64,000 nucleotides of DNA from Pseudopithomyces maydicus (GCA_026873275.1 JANTUC010000011.1:1488001-1552000); one strand, 5' to 3'; shown: positions 43,606-55,408, counted from the stretch's first letter. The notes: generated by a model not told the origin, from the sequence alone. Program-made: numbers and translations.

Positions 43606-45327
43606 ATCAACCCGAGCGCAAGCAAGGTCAAACAGAGTTGGTAGAGCAAAAGGAAGTTACTAATCTGGTGCGTACATAAATCCACAAAGTTAGCATCATC
43701 TTCTTGGCATTGAAACCATTAGGTAATCCTTGTCTCCAATCATGAATTATCACCTTATTGATATGTAGCGGGCCAGTGTACAGCTGATTGGTCAAGATGT
43801 GATTTCCCAGAGAACCTTGTTCACTGTACGCCTCTCATTGGCGGACCCAATTTCCGACCAATGATGTATCGTATCACATGACCTTAACGCAAGCCATATA
43901 TACCATTCATCTTGTTTATTCCAGCTTCGTTCTTTACCATGAACGTTTTGCACGATTTGACATACCTAATATGAGTGCCCCTCTCCGTCTAATACTACCT
44001 GCGCTTCCAGGATTCTAAAGGAGACATCCACCAGCGCCAAAAGAAAACTAGCAGAAGAGATTAAGAGCATCACATGCGTGTAAAGCCTGTCGCCTCCAAA
44101 AGTCAAAAGTCAAAAGTTATAATACCATAGACTAGCAAAGCATGCACTAGAAAGCTAAGCAGGCTATAGTGTAGTGGAGAACGACCAATGTATATAGTAT
44201 ACACTAAATGCAACATACGCTGCTTCTACCCAAAAGAAGCACACTAAGTCAGCCAAAGATACAAAGACCTTTAAAAGCGCCAGTTTGCGTATAAATAATT
44301 GCTCAGTCTTATAAGAACATTACCAGAACAAGATACTACGGAGCTTTCTCTTTAAGTAAGGGCTGGAGGAGACATTATAGTAATTTTAAGCCACTTTAAA
44401 GATAGCAACTTGCTATTAAAGCTGCACCTTGTACCAGAGACTTAACTTAGATACAAGCTTCCGTGCAGTCGCAATATACCAGCATTACTGTTAACTTCTA
44501 GGAGTCCTTATCTCAACTCTTTAACATACGAAGCAGCTTCTCAGCGTCCTTTACCCTTATGGATGCGTGGGTCTACCGCCACGGAGCCTAATCATCGTGT
44601 TTCCCAACAGAGTATATCAAGCCGTACCAGGCAGCAGTGTTTGTTGAGCCTCGACAGGAAAAGCAAAACCTTTTGAGTAGACTACCGTCAGCAAGGATGA
44701 TGCACTTATGAAAGATGTGCTAACTGCGTATTTTATGCACGAGTATCACATCCTTCCACTCTTTCATAAGGATGATTTCGTGGAAGACATGGCAGAACCA
44801 AGAACAGGTGATCGGAAAACACAACGCCTTGTTGTTCAGCGGTGTTGGTGGACGCCATATTACCTTATCATGCATCAATATCAATAATATTTATTTGGTT
44901 CTTATATAATAACTAAAAACAAGCCGATAGGGCAATTGTAATACATACGCTCAGAGATCCAATAGCTATAAAATATATGAAAAGAACGCCAGAGCTTATA
45001 AATTCTAATTAAACGACAGCAGTATATGAGATTTACTAGATACCTGCTGTAGTTAATAGGTTATTGTATAGAAGTGCAAGGGTACGACGGAACTATAGAG
45101 CAAGAAACAAAAATCTATCTCAAAAGTTAACTAGGAATTTGTTCATTTCTCTTCTCGGGACGCAGGAAAGATAACGCGTGACTCTTGTTCCGCGGCAGTG
45201 GTACGTATAGACTTTACATTGGCTAATTGGTCTGCAGGCGAGCCACCCTTCGCACCTGAGTCCTGGTTGACCCCGCACACCTATACACCACACACCATCA
45301 GCACAATCGATCGCTTTGTGATTTAAA
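43606..45327. other. AT-rich intergenic with decayed regulator remnant
   Basis: Leader of the minus-strand regulator (43606-43970), the relic described separately (43975-44880), then AT-rich sequence (about 44880-45110) and the leader of the deaminase gene, which is CA-rich (ACACCTATACACCACACACC just before it). Nothing else coding. Confidence 0.5.
43975..44880 (+). pseudogene. Decayed Zn2Cys6 regulator
   Basis: Around 44075 one frame reads GCG TGT AAA GCC TGT CGC CTC CAA AAG, i.e. a zinc-cluster half ACKACRLQK. Near 44695-44790 another frame reads a stretch ending TAYFMHEYHILPLFHKDDF, which resembles the start of the fungal regulator domain (cf. CWHYSFFTTLSKQVF in the intact regulator at 21.9 kb). 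Between and after these there are stops and frame changes, and no single splice model joins them. It therefore looks like a degraded gene, copied or ancient, beside the intact regulator. The overall AT shift suggests C-to-T decay, but I cannot prove RIP without a second copy. Confidence 0.45.
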
Positions 45328-48213
45328 ATGGACGAAGCATTCAAAGAAGACTTTCTAGGCCTCAACTGGTCTCATTTCCACTCTCTAGCTAATCTCCTAT
45401 CGCTTCGAAACGGCGGCCAAGCCGAAACCTCCTCGCTATCTGACGCCGTGGTCGACGAAGACTATAGTAGCGATAAGAACGACGATGAGGGCGTACCCAG
45501 TGTGAACACTATCTGCGCTCATCTAATAGCAGACTCTGGACATGGAAGGCTGAAGCAGAAGTTTCTAGACTGTTTGGCGGAGTTTGCGGCAAACAAGAAG
45601 GGTGGAACTGCAGTGGCTTGCTCTGCCATGAGTGAGAGTGAGGATAGCGTGTCCATCTGAATCGCTCGGAATAAAGGGTTCTCAGAGGCTGACAAGCCTA
45701 TCTTTACTGCCCTAGAGAGGAGGTTGGAGTCATATTCACCTGGCGAAAGTATGTTCAACAAATGACTTTTCATCGACGACTCATCTAATAATACCTATTT
45801 AGATACAAATGTAGATTTACTTCTGTGGGAAGAGCTACTGTCATACCAACAGAGTCGGATACAAAACAGCTATATACCTGATCTGAGAGCGAGCTTCAAA
45901 GCTTTCGAGGCAAGACTCAAGGAGATATATCTTGACACAACAGGCGACGGTTCAGATCTTGCATCGGAGTTATCGATATTGCGCGAACTTCTTTTCAACC
46001 CAAGTATCAACGATGAGAGCACTCTTGACCGACATTCAAGACTTATTATCGCAGCGTATGACCTGCGTCGGTCAAGCAATATGGAGCAAATGCTCAATAG
46101 CTCTTCAAGAGCATCTTCTTCATCAAGAAAACTTTGGGTCAACATATGTCTAATTGCGCGGCTGAGAGTTACATTCGAAAAGTTCAAGAAAGCTGCCCTA
46201 ACGTTCCCGAGTTTCACGCGTATCACCATCACCCTAGTGTCTCGACCTCCTGCACCCGCAAATCGACCTCATCGCCTCATAAATCTAAGAGAGACATTTA
46301 ACATTCTTGGCCTCAATACAAAAAAAGATACAATTCAGGCCGTTATGGGTCAAAAGTGGACTCTAAGTCAACTTGAACGCGAGTTCATGAAGCGACAGAG
46401 ACAGAAGCTGAACATTCACGCCGAGGTGCAATTACTGATGCACTTGAACACATTCAATACGTCCGGCTCTGGATTGTTCCCTTACATTGGATGTAGTAAG
46501 CTGTGTTGCTTCATGTGCCATTCATTTATCCAGTCATATGGACATTTTAATGCACGGGGATGTCACGGTCGTCTTTTCCAGCCATGGACTGTTCCAAATA
46601 TGGAGCTGCTTCTTCCAGAACAGGTAGAGCGTATAATTAAGGCTGTGATATCACTGCAAAGTGAAATAGTGAAGAAGCTCGTCTCCCCAGTGGCAGGCAA
46701 AGTTCGACTTGAACGAACTTCAGTATTCGGAGGCAGCAGTTTAATCGGTACTCAGCATCACGAAATTTCGCCGAGGCGTGCGCAGATTGATCATCTAATT
46801 GTGAAGGCGGAGCAAAACCGAGTTGCAGATATGTTCAGAAGGTAAGACGGTTTAAAATTATACTTCAATATCCCTTGAAGCGCTAATTTTTACAGGCGAT
46901 CAGAGAGGTCAGAGGATCTTGTCAACAATTATCATTCCACATCAAACGAGAAGTACGAACCAGAAAGCGAAGTATGTGATCGGCCAACGAAAAGAACATG
47001 CAGCTACTGCAGTAAAGGGTGCTTCTGCAGTGAATCGTGCGAGGGAAAAGCATCCGTGTATCACCTATTCACGTGCTCAAAGCGCCAGGTCACCTCAGCG
47101 GACTATCTCTGGGAATCATTGGCTGAAGATATCATACCCGTGGACGAAGACGTCTTGCAAGATTTTGGCTTTAACAACGTCTTTGACGCTAGTGACCGAT
47201 CCCACCTCTTTGGGCTATACCAAGGCGTTCGTCTCTTTGGCGACATTGAATCGAGTGAATTGCATGAATGGCGCATCAAAGGTATCATGGTTGAGAAGAT
47301 CAAAGAAATTTTCTACAGGATGCCGGAATCCCATCGTGGTCATTACTTCCCATGGTGGCTCAAAAATTTACATCGTCTGCAGAAACCTGCAACCAAAGAA
47401 GAAGCAGAGCGAAGTTTCAAAGAGTCTTTCTTTGATAAAGCCAAACTATATCTTGATCCTTGGGACCGTAATTTGCACCCAAGTGAGCTGAGACCTGAGG
47501 CTAAACGGGATGGTTTCTTCCTGTTATCACTCATCTTGCATCAATTTACTCCAAACCCGAGCACAGTGCTGTACCACACCTTCGCCTTTGTCACCTGTCG
47601 CGACAGCGCTGAGGAAAGTCTGCTGGTATCCATTTACCGTCTCTTGCTTGTCCCCAGCGATGGCAGTTATTTCTATACATTCTACAACGAGCGGCGCAGT
47701 CTTACACAAACAGCCTCGTTCGATGTATTCTGGAAATCATACGAAGCCGGGACACTACTCCAACTCATAGACTCTCACGATCTCAAGAATTTGCGCACGC
47801 GTTTACCTCATCTCGAATCATTCTTTTCTGTCCCGCCGTCGGGTCCGCATCCATCCATCTGGGATCTTAAACAATTTCTCGAGAACGAGGATCCAGCTCT
47901 ACATTCGCCTATTCCGGCAATCAGCTGCGACTACGGCTTTGGTAATTGTAATACACTAGAAGATATGTGCACGCTTGTAGAGATTTATAGGCGGGTGTTG
48001 GAAAGGGCGAATCCGATGGACTTGCATAGGGCGTGTGTGACTGGGAGACTGTTTGAGTTTGCGAGTGCATTTTTGGAGATGGAGGAGGGATGGAGGTCAT
48101 TGTTGGGAAATCCATATCCGCTAAGAGGAATAGTAAAAGGTTCAGAAAGAAAGGATGCAGATGATTCACTACAACAGACTGAGAGCCAGAAGAAATGGTG
48201 CGAGGTTATGTAA
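45328..48213 (+). CDS. OTT_1508-like nucleic-acid deaminase family protein with MYND-like zinc motif; in-frame TGA
   Basis: Exons 45328-45748, 45803-46841 and 46896-48213; phases agree and the span encodes 925 codons, interrupted by one TGA at 45658-45660. Downstream of it the frame continues sensibly through the intron. The central part matches the fungal OTT_1508-like members of the cytidine-deaminase superfamily: NIHAEVQLLMHLN (HAE, near residue 346) and FPYIGCSKLCCFMC (two zinc Cys), then HGRLFQPWTVP. A second zinc-type motif near 520-550, CSYCSKGCFCSESCEGK, then YHLFTC, resembles a MYND finger. The C-terminal 400 residues are helical and unrecognised. The TGA could be CGA changed by one transition; I write no repaired form. 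Alternatively translation starts after the stop and still includes the whole deaminase core. Substrate unknown. Confidence 0.75.
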
Positions 48214-48739
48214 CTTTTGTATTGTAGAGAAATTCCTAACCGTTATCTCTAAATGAAAAACGGTCTATATGTAAGCTCCTACAGATTATATGAATATATA
48301 TCTCTTATATCAATTAATAAACCATACATCTCTTCTTACAGAAATAGAAAACGCTTCACTATTTCCATTTAAGTTATGAAACAATTATTGAAAATTAAAT
48401 TGAAAATTATTTTATTTCATACGTATATCTTGTATAATGTTGAAGAAGTGTCGAGCCAATATAACGACGAAGGTGTAAAAAATAGGTAGAAAAAGGATTG
48501 TCTACCCACTGGACAGCGTAAAAAGGTGATGATGTACGTAATGTAGGGCTGGTGAGAAGATAAGGCTTAGAAAGCAGGGCAGGCGTAGTGTGTGGAATTG
48601 GTGGGTGATTAGGCAGGAAAGATGGGAGAGGTGGAGGACGAAGATATATGTATATAGAGGGAGAAGTAGTCATATAGGTAGTAAATCAGAGTCGTTGGCT
48701 TTTAATGTACAGATTTATTCATTATGCACGCTCTGCTCT

Positions 48740-48812
48740 ACGTCTAGTGCCTTTGTGGCTGGAGTCGGCATGGCCTGTACAGGTTCTTACGACGTTGATT
48801 GAAAACCTAGAA
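48740..48812 (+). repeat. Dispersed repeat R2, copy e
   Basis: GTGGCTGGAGTCGGCATGGC, then CTGTACAGGTTCTTACGACG and TTGATTGAAAACC. It matches copy b (1462-1549) closely, including the GAAAACC end. Confidence 0.65.
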
Positions 48813-48989
48813 ATCTGTAGTAAAGTAGCTGCAAATTATACTCATTACCTTTTGTCAACCTCTTGAAAAGTGTTTCTTATCTTTTTTCTCTTCTAGAGTC
48901 TATATACGCCAGCAAAGTATAGTTTATATAGGTAAGCTAAGGAATGCCGCTGTTGTTTCACCGGTTACATTTATCCGCTCGTTTTTGGT

Positions 48990-49095
48990 ATATTGCTCTG
49001 GTGCTCATTGTTGTTAGATCCGTTGCGTCTAGTTTATCTTTGTGTCTGGGGTCGGCATGACCTGTCTAGGTCCTCACGACAATAATTGAGACACT
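48990..49095 (+). repeat. Dispersed repeat R2, copy f
   Basis: Starts with TTGCTCTGGTGCTCATTGTT and TTAGATCCGTTGCGTCTAG, then GTCTGGGGTCGGCATGACCT and AGGTCCTCACGAC. The 5' part matches copy a (348-440), which extends the family beyond the core. Confidence 0.65.
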
Positions 49096-49792
49096 TTGCT
49101 TCACCGGAACACTTGACAGCCACGCTAACAAAGGCATGCGTGAATGAGCCAGTCCTGGAAGTGAGGCTATGGTTGGGCACTGATGTTTGAGCCCGTCCAG
49201 CGCCTTTGCGTACACTACTGTATATCGATAGGCTGCATTCATAGCCCACCGCCGGCCGTCATGAATCATGATCCATTAACCGCTTCTGTCGTCTGCTACA
49301 ATTCGTATCTAGGCATGAGCACTGCATGTAGTATGCTGTGTAACCTACAAAACTGATGCCCAAAAGCTTTGAGTCAAACATCCCATTTTCTCAGCTCCTT
49401 GCCGTAAAGTACAATAGGCGCAGCGCTCTGTCTCGATGACGTGTATAGAAGAGGGTGGGACCACTTCTAGGCCCTCCTCTACACGTTGGGCTGCTGTTCA
49501 ATCGCTCTAAGTGCCATGTAACACGAGGAGCGGAACAAATCAAATAAACAACTCAAAACCTTTGGGCATCGCTTATCGAGGTTACACGTCATCTCACAAG
49601 CACATCTTGCACAAGGCTGAGACACGACTTGACAAGAGAAGTTATATAAATCTAGCCGATTGCCCACTTAGATTCCGCTGCCACAAAAATTAGTTCTTCA
49701 CTGGAGAATTCCTCAGTATCTCAAGTTACGGTATCTAGCACGATTTACGTTCTTTCTATTTTACACTTTTGCAGTCAAACAAGTGGCCTAAC

Positions 49793-50289
49793 ATGTCATA
49801 CAACGACATTATCCGCGACTTTTCGGACCTTACTAATCAAGGTATCGCAGTGGTAGAAGGGCTAGATGCACTGGATAATCTGAACAATAATCAAATCCGT
49901 AAAGTGCCCTTCTTCGGTCTAAACGCCTATTTCTGAAAGTATCCATAAAGAAAGACGGCTAACGGCATGTATGTATAGAAAACAACGCTAGATCCTGCAA
50001 TCTTCCCCCTTACAAAATCAAAAATGACTGGTTTGACTGCCAGTGCGGGTGGCAGGGTATAGCCGGCGATATTCAATTCAGCAAGCACCATTATCTGAGC
50101 CTACCGGCCGTTCTGGGTTCCCACGTCAGGGGAACTCCAACCATGTACCGATGTAAGGTGTGCAAAGAACCGAACAAGTTGTTAACGTTCGAGCAACTTG
50201 GTGACTGTCTGGATAAGCACCGCCTCTTTACGGACGGTGTATCGCCGGTTAAGGATGCGTATGGGAGGGAAAATGTGCCAAGGATGTAG
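49793..50289 (+). CDS. Small protein with paired-cysteine motifs, spliced
   Basis: Two exons: 49793-49898 and 49979-50289 around an 80-nt intron with a GCTAAC branch site and TATAG end; 138 aa. The phase fits (one base, then AA) and the second exon stays open to TAG. After an acidic/Asn-rich N terminus (SYNDIIRDFSDLTNQG), exon 2 holds DCQCGWQG (C-x-C) and, about 45 residues later, YRCKVCKEPNKL (C-x2-C), with HH and a later C-x4-H (GDCLDKH): a likely zinc-binding arrangement. No signal peptide or membrane segment. Neither exon alone is long enough to stand out, but the composition is clearly coding and far less AT-rich than the flanks. I do not recognise the family. Confidence 0.6.
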
Positions 50290-50859
50290 TAGCCTCGTTG
50301 ATGAATTCACGTCCTATTGTCACGTCCTCTTGTTTGAGAAACTACTGCATGCCAAATGAAACCAAGTTAACGTGAAAGCTGACTTTATTTATACAATAGC
50401 TTCTAACACTGGGTTTACGCCAGTTTGCCTTTCAGAGAGGTAGTTAGAGGCTGAATTGCGTATAGTCAGCTCAGCAGGGCACAATTATGAGCATTAAGCG
50501 ATCTTGAAAACGTGTAGAACTTATTGCAACTTATATAATGCCACTAAATGTCTGTTTTCATTACTGAAGATGCTTAATGAGTGTACCGATCTTTATGGTC
50601 CGTCCCGCTACGTAAATGTTAAGTCCAGTAAAGAGACTAACGTTTCGATTATCTGGTCAGCTGGTTGACTTTCGGCTAGCGCGTCATCTTCTTTAGCTGG
50701 GCTCTGATATGCTGGCGGAGCTACTCTGCTGCTACCTTTTCTAAAACCAGAACATAGGTTTCTGATTTCATAACACGAAATTTCGAGCATGGGAACTCGT
50801 CACTAAAATTTCACCAGAAGTAGATAGACGCATCCATAAGGCTAATAGGGATAATTGCT

Positions 50860-52080
50860 AACTCTCTTTTACCCTGTTCTTATATGAAAGTATGTAGTTA
50901 AGTTTTAAGAGGTAATATATATCATTCAGTTTATAGAATATGTAAACGTATGTTGCCATTAGGTAGAGCAAAAAATAATTAAGGTAAAAGCCAAAGAAAT
51001 AGCGTATATAATAAATTGAGTCAAAGTTTGCGATTAAGTAAATAGCCAAAAGGAGGGTAGAGAAATATTAATAAATTTAGAACTAGTATAAGTATTATCC
51101 TTTCTACTTTTAAGCTATCCATCTTCTTCGTGCTCTTATCAACTACATTCACCCCCGTATAATCTAGTCTATTAGTGTTACAATATAGCTATTTATGCTA
51201 GACTTCGGCTTGGGGAATGAGCTATATATATATATATTACGAACCAGAATGTGAAGGAGGGGGATTAGGCGCTTATAATAGACAATAGGCCTAGGATATG
51301 GCTAAATAGGGCACTAAACTACTATTAAAGTAATTATATAATATACTTAGTTACTTAATAATACTAAATACTAATTAAATATATAACGTGCTTAGTGATT
51401 AGTAATACTAAGTAATTAAATAATTTAAGTATACAGGAATCTAAGTTTCCTTATAAATAACTTATATTTAACTTATTTATTAATCTATTATTTAGATTTA
51501 CTTAGGTCTTATTATTAATTTAGTATTATATATAATACTGATACTAACTACCCTATTAACCTGTTTATATAGTTAATAACTCTTCTCCCTCTATAAGTTG
51601 CTTCTGCCCGAGAACTAACCTTAACCTCTAGACTTAGCTACCCTTGTGGTCATAATAATATATATGTATATATATATATTAACTATTTAATCCTACTATA
51701 GCTCAAAAAATGTTGTAAATAAGAAAAGAAAAGAAAATAAACGCCGGGGGAATAAGTATAAATATTATTATTCCCCAACCTTTAAAAAGCCAGCACCAGT
51801 GTGTATTCATATATTTAAACTATTTCTTTATAAGTACGTCGTAATGCAGACGCGTATATATATCTATTTATTTAATATTTAGAGGCTTATTACTACTAGG
51901 TATCTTACTGGTAAATATTAACATTATATTTCTCGTGGGTGGGAGACTTCTACTATATATATAACTTAGAGACTTATTTAATAAGTTCTAGCTTATATAC
52001 TAGGCTTAAGGCGCGCATTCCTTCTGTTACCTCCTTTTTTGGTGGCTTAACGCCTCTGTGCCTTCTATTTAATCAAGTGT
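50860..52080. other. AT-rich island
   Basis: About 1.2 kb dominated by TA/TAA/TTA steps (e.g. TATATATATATAT near 51225, repeated ATTAATAATACTAAG motifs near 51355 and 51400), with very few C or G bases and no ORF above about 60 codons. This composition is expected of DNA that underwent repeat-induced point mutation (RIP) in Pezizomycotina, but no unmutated source is visible here. Confidence 0.7.
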
Positions 52081-52964
52081 AGTTCGCGATACACCGAACT
52101 GATGGGCATATTGTTCATATGAAGGATGTTTTCATGGCTTGCACGCGTCGATTGCGCGTAACGCCGCTTCGATTGAATTTATTACAGTTGTGAGGAACAT
52201 TCTGCGCTCCATGTTCTAGACCCATGGTTCGGATTGAAATGAGAGGGCGATGCTCCCAAAATAGACTTACTGCCTTGATATGCGGAGGCGGTCTGCATGT
52301 TTTGGAAATTTCACACCCGCTACGAATGATTGGCCTTCGCCTGTTTACATCACGGTACAACTGATAGCTTAGACCGGCTTTGGGATAAGCTATTCGTGAC
52401 GCATTGGTCGTATTGAAATCTTCCATCTTCGTTAACTACTCCTCATGAGTTGGATCGTGGTAGGCGTCCGAAGAGCTTAGATCCTGGAGGTTCTTAGCCT
52501 GTATTCACTGCATCCAGATTCTATGCCATGACCGCTTGTAGCATTATCAATAGATATGACTTATCATGACATATGTTTGCTTTTCTGTGTTCTGCATCGA
52601 AGTTTAATAGAGCGCACAGAGTACGGTTAGGCTCCGGTATGACCCGATTGGTTACCCGAGATAGATTTAACTCTCGACCAAACGTCTTAAGTAACACTAA
52701 TTGCGGTTATCGTATCGACAACAATGGACGCATCATGGACAGAGGAATTCTGTCAATGTGTGCATGCATCTCGGGAGGATAGTCCGTTTCTTTTTGCATC
52801 TATAAGCCTCTTGTCGTCTAAAATGCCCACCGGAGGCAGATTGTATACATGCAGATCAATAAATTCGGCATTAGATCAATACACATGTAGAAAGTAACCA
52901 ATTTAATGGATGGGAGAAGATTTGTAGCATCGATCGAGGTGACTTGGTATACAGCAGGTAGAGA

Positions 52965-52973
52965 ATATAAATA
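52965..52973 (+). promoter_or_regulatory. Possible TATA box of the secreted-protein gene
   Basis: TATAAATAT lies about 97-105 nt before the ATG at 53070, with TTTTCTCCCACTATTCC and CATCACATCAAGGATCAG between. This is a strong TATA-type element at a plausible distance, and such elements are commoner in regulated than in housekeeping fungal genes. Confidence 0.5.
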
Positions 52974-53069
52974 TCACCCTTTTCTCCCACTATTCCCCGT
53001 CATCACATCAAGGATCAGTACATTACTTTGGAAGAGTCTTTTATCCGTCTCTACTAGCCCATCTACAAA

Positions 53070-53433
53070 ATGCAGTTCACCATCTCTCTCATGGCTCTCC
53101 TTGCCGCCGTGCCGGCCACCTTCGCTGCACCAGCCACCAACGTCTACGTTATGGACTCGGCCGCTGAGAAGCAGACCTTTATCCATAAGTCTGGGCACTT
53201 CCAGACATCTAGTGAAGCTTGCCTGATGGTTTGCTTCCCGGAAAAGCCCGACTGTCAATCGCCATCCGTAAGTGCACTGCTGATACTGTCTATGCTGGTG
53301 ATACTTACCACCCCATCTAGTACGCGGCCCAATTCGGCGTGAGTACAGTGCTGCGTCCCTAAGCGCCATGCCCCTGATTAACATATATTAGCAATGCTGG
53401 ACTTGTTGCACCAAGATCGGAGAGGACATCTAA
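53070..53433 (+). CDS. Small secreted cysteine-rich protein (effector-like)
   Basis: Three exons: 53070-53267, 53321-53338 and 53392-53433, each GT-AG, all phase 0; 85 aa. The N terminus is a signal peptide (MQFTISLMALLAAVPATFA, likely cleaved after an Ala near residue 20). The mature part is about 65 aa with six Cys (AC-LMVC-PDC, then QCWTCC), enough for three disulfides. The middle exon is just 18 nt (YAAQFG). Start context CTACAAAATGC is good for a fungal gene. There is no known domain. Size, Cys content and secretion match candidate effectors, as does a position 1 kb from the AT-rich island, but effector function is inference only; a hydrophobin is excluded by the Cys pattern. Confidence 0.75.
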
Positions 53434-55408
53434 TCGGTCGCAAGGTGGGGTCGCGCGGTTGGCACCCAGGTATCTAGGCGTTCGAACCGTGTAGCCGTGT
53501 TGAGATCCCATTCTACTGCTGAATGGTGCAGCGGTCACTCTTTCGTGCTGCCCATGCGCAGAGTCATTCCTTCAATGGGCACAGGAGTGAGTGGTGATAG
53601 TGGTGTATGATGAGATACAGTGCGATCTAGTTACTTAGACGTTCGAACAAAGCCACTTCTATCAGCCTTCGTGCATGCGTTTATGTGCATGTTTGTGCGT
53701 ACATGTTTGTGAGGTGTTTCGGGGAATTGTATTTCGTTTACTTGCATTGTTTTATCATAGCCTCATCCTCAACATGGTATCTGCTCTACGACCCAGAACT
53801 AAGTCGCCTTTTAAGGCAAAGGCAGGTCCGGTGCGGATCAACTGCCCTCCCTTTCGGTGCTGGCAATATCGACGCTGGGCTATTCTCACTCTTTCCTGAA
53901 TACGGTGACATACTGCATATAACCATGTGCGAAGAGCTTTTCCAGTCTGTTGAGCAGGTTATATGCCTAAAGATCCATGCAAAGAGCCCTCATTCAAAAG
54001 CAGGAGATCCATCCGTTACTTCTCCACGTAGCTACATACCTGGTAAGTTCCATGGCCCGTCCCAACACTATCTGCCCACATAGCAAACTACATACACAAT
54101 CACCACACGGCGAGATATACGCAGTATGCAATGAAAAGAACGTTTTATGACTTGTCACAAGAGGGGAGACAGCTTTCCTTTTCCAAACAACCATTTTTTA
54201 CCTAATCAGCCACTCTGTTTTGACTTTTTTCAAACACAAAACACATGCAATGAAGACCATCTCGCGCCTCCAGTCCCAAATGGTATGTACATCCCCACCG
54301 CAGAACCGACCCAGTAACAAATCCGCTTATACGAAAAACTACAATGCATTTTCATCCAACGTTGCACGATCCCCGCACCCGGTGCAGACACACCTCGAAA
54401 TCCAAACGAAATCCAGGGACCACTTCCCCACAGAACTTTCAATCACATGTTTGGGGTCTTTTCTCTTTATCTACCTAAATTTATACGGTAAATGCATACG
54501 GTAGGTACATAGGTACACGTCATGTACGCAGGGGAGACGCGGTCCGGACCCGTCCTCGGCAAGAGCGGGACTACCCGATCGCTCTTTCTCGGCTCGGAAA
54601 AGCAAGCAACTTGAGGTTCTCAACGGCTTACGTACGTGAGCGGAGATTTGTACGTACGCTACTCATACTGGCTGTTTGCATGTATGTATGTACAGTAACT
54701 ACTACATAGGTTTTCCATACATATATACGTATTCACAGACATACACTCCGTTCAACCAGTCGACCTGGTGGCTGTAGGCCCTGCTGTACAGAAGATATAT
54801 ACATTCCTTTTTACAACTGTTTTCACATACGACCATAGGATCTTGAGAACTAGGCTTCCCGTCCGCTCAGCCATATATAAGCAGGATACCGGCGGATTAG
54901 TAGTTAGGTGGGTGACCACTAGCGAATCCCCGCTGTTGTATGTTTTTGACTTTTTTTGCTCTTTTTACGCTTGTTTTTGAGGGGATGCTGTTGCTAGTGC
55001 TGGGTAACGGCGTTAGGAAGGGTGGGTAGGTTGTGCGGTAGGAAAATGCGGAAGTGTTTGTTGAAACGGATGAATCCTCGTGAGTGTGAGTATCATTTTT
55101 GAAGGGCGCGTGGTGAGCAGTAGACAAGAATGTATGCTGATATAGGTATTGAATAGTTCATTAGAGAGGTATGAATTCGCATAACAAAAGGGTATTGTAA
55201 AAAACATAAGGCTCGGAATGAGACAAAACGTAAACGCGTGTAGCTTCATGGACACATCCAACCAACACGATTACTCTGCACTCCAAAACCAACAATCTGG
55301 GTATGATGATATAATTAGAAATCCTCATTAAGTAAGAACCCAGCCGTTTCATAAGACGCCGTTCTCGTTCCTCGTTTCGAACTCAGCATCAAGGAAGCCT
55401 GGCCGAGT
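53434..55408. other. Intergenic, no gene seen
   Basis: About 2 kb. Contains short frames of low support (53675-54083 on +, 54897-55127 on -), GTATGTATGTAC near 54680 and CATATATACG near 54718. Nothing has splice-linked partners or family resemblance. Confidence 0.45.

Larger units (their letters stand above)
48214..49792. other. AT-rich intergenic with two R2 repeats
   Basis: 48214-48740 is A/T-rich with short frames only. R2 copies e and f lie at 48740-48812 and 48990-49095 in the same orientation, about 250 bp apart. 49100-49792 shows nothing recognisable apart from the leader of the next small gene, with TTTACACTTTTGCAG near 49760, which could be a 5' splice acceptor. Confidence 0.5.
50290..53069. 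other. Gene-poor stretch including the AT-rich island
   Basis: 50290-50850 and 52085-52900 are of intermediate composition; 50860-52080 is the AT-rich island (separate entry). A 103-codon minus frame at 52115-52426 has no family resemblance, start context or splice partner, so it is not called. 52900-53069 is the promoter of the secreted-protein gene. Confidence 0.5.

Noticed and set aside
45652..45690. 37-nt intron removing the TGA of the deaminase gene
   Set aside because: A GT and CAG flank it, but 37 nt shifts the frame and a TAG follows within about 30 nt.
52115..52426. 103-aa minus-strand frame in the AT-rich zone
   Set aside because: Isolated, no recognisable family, no partner exon; probably chance in a less AT-rich patch.
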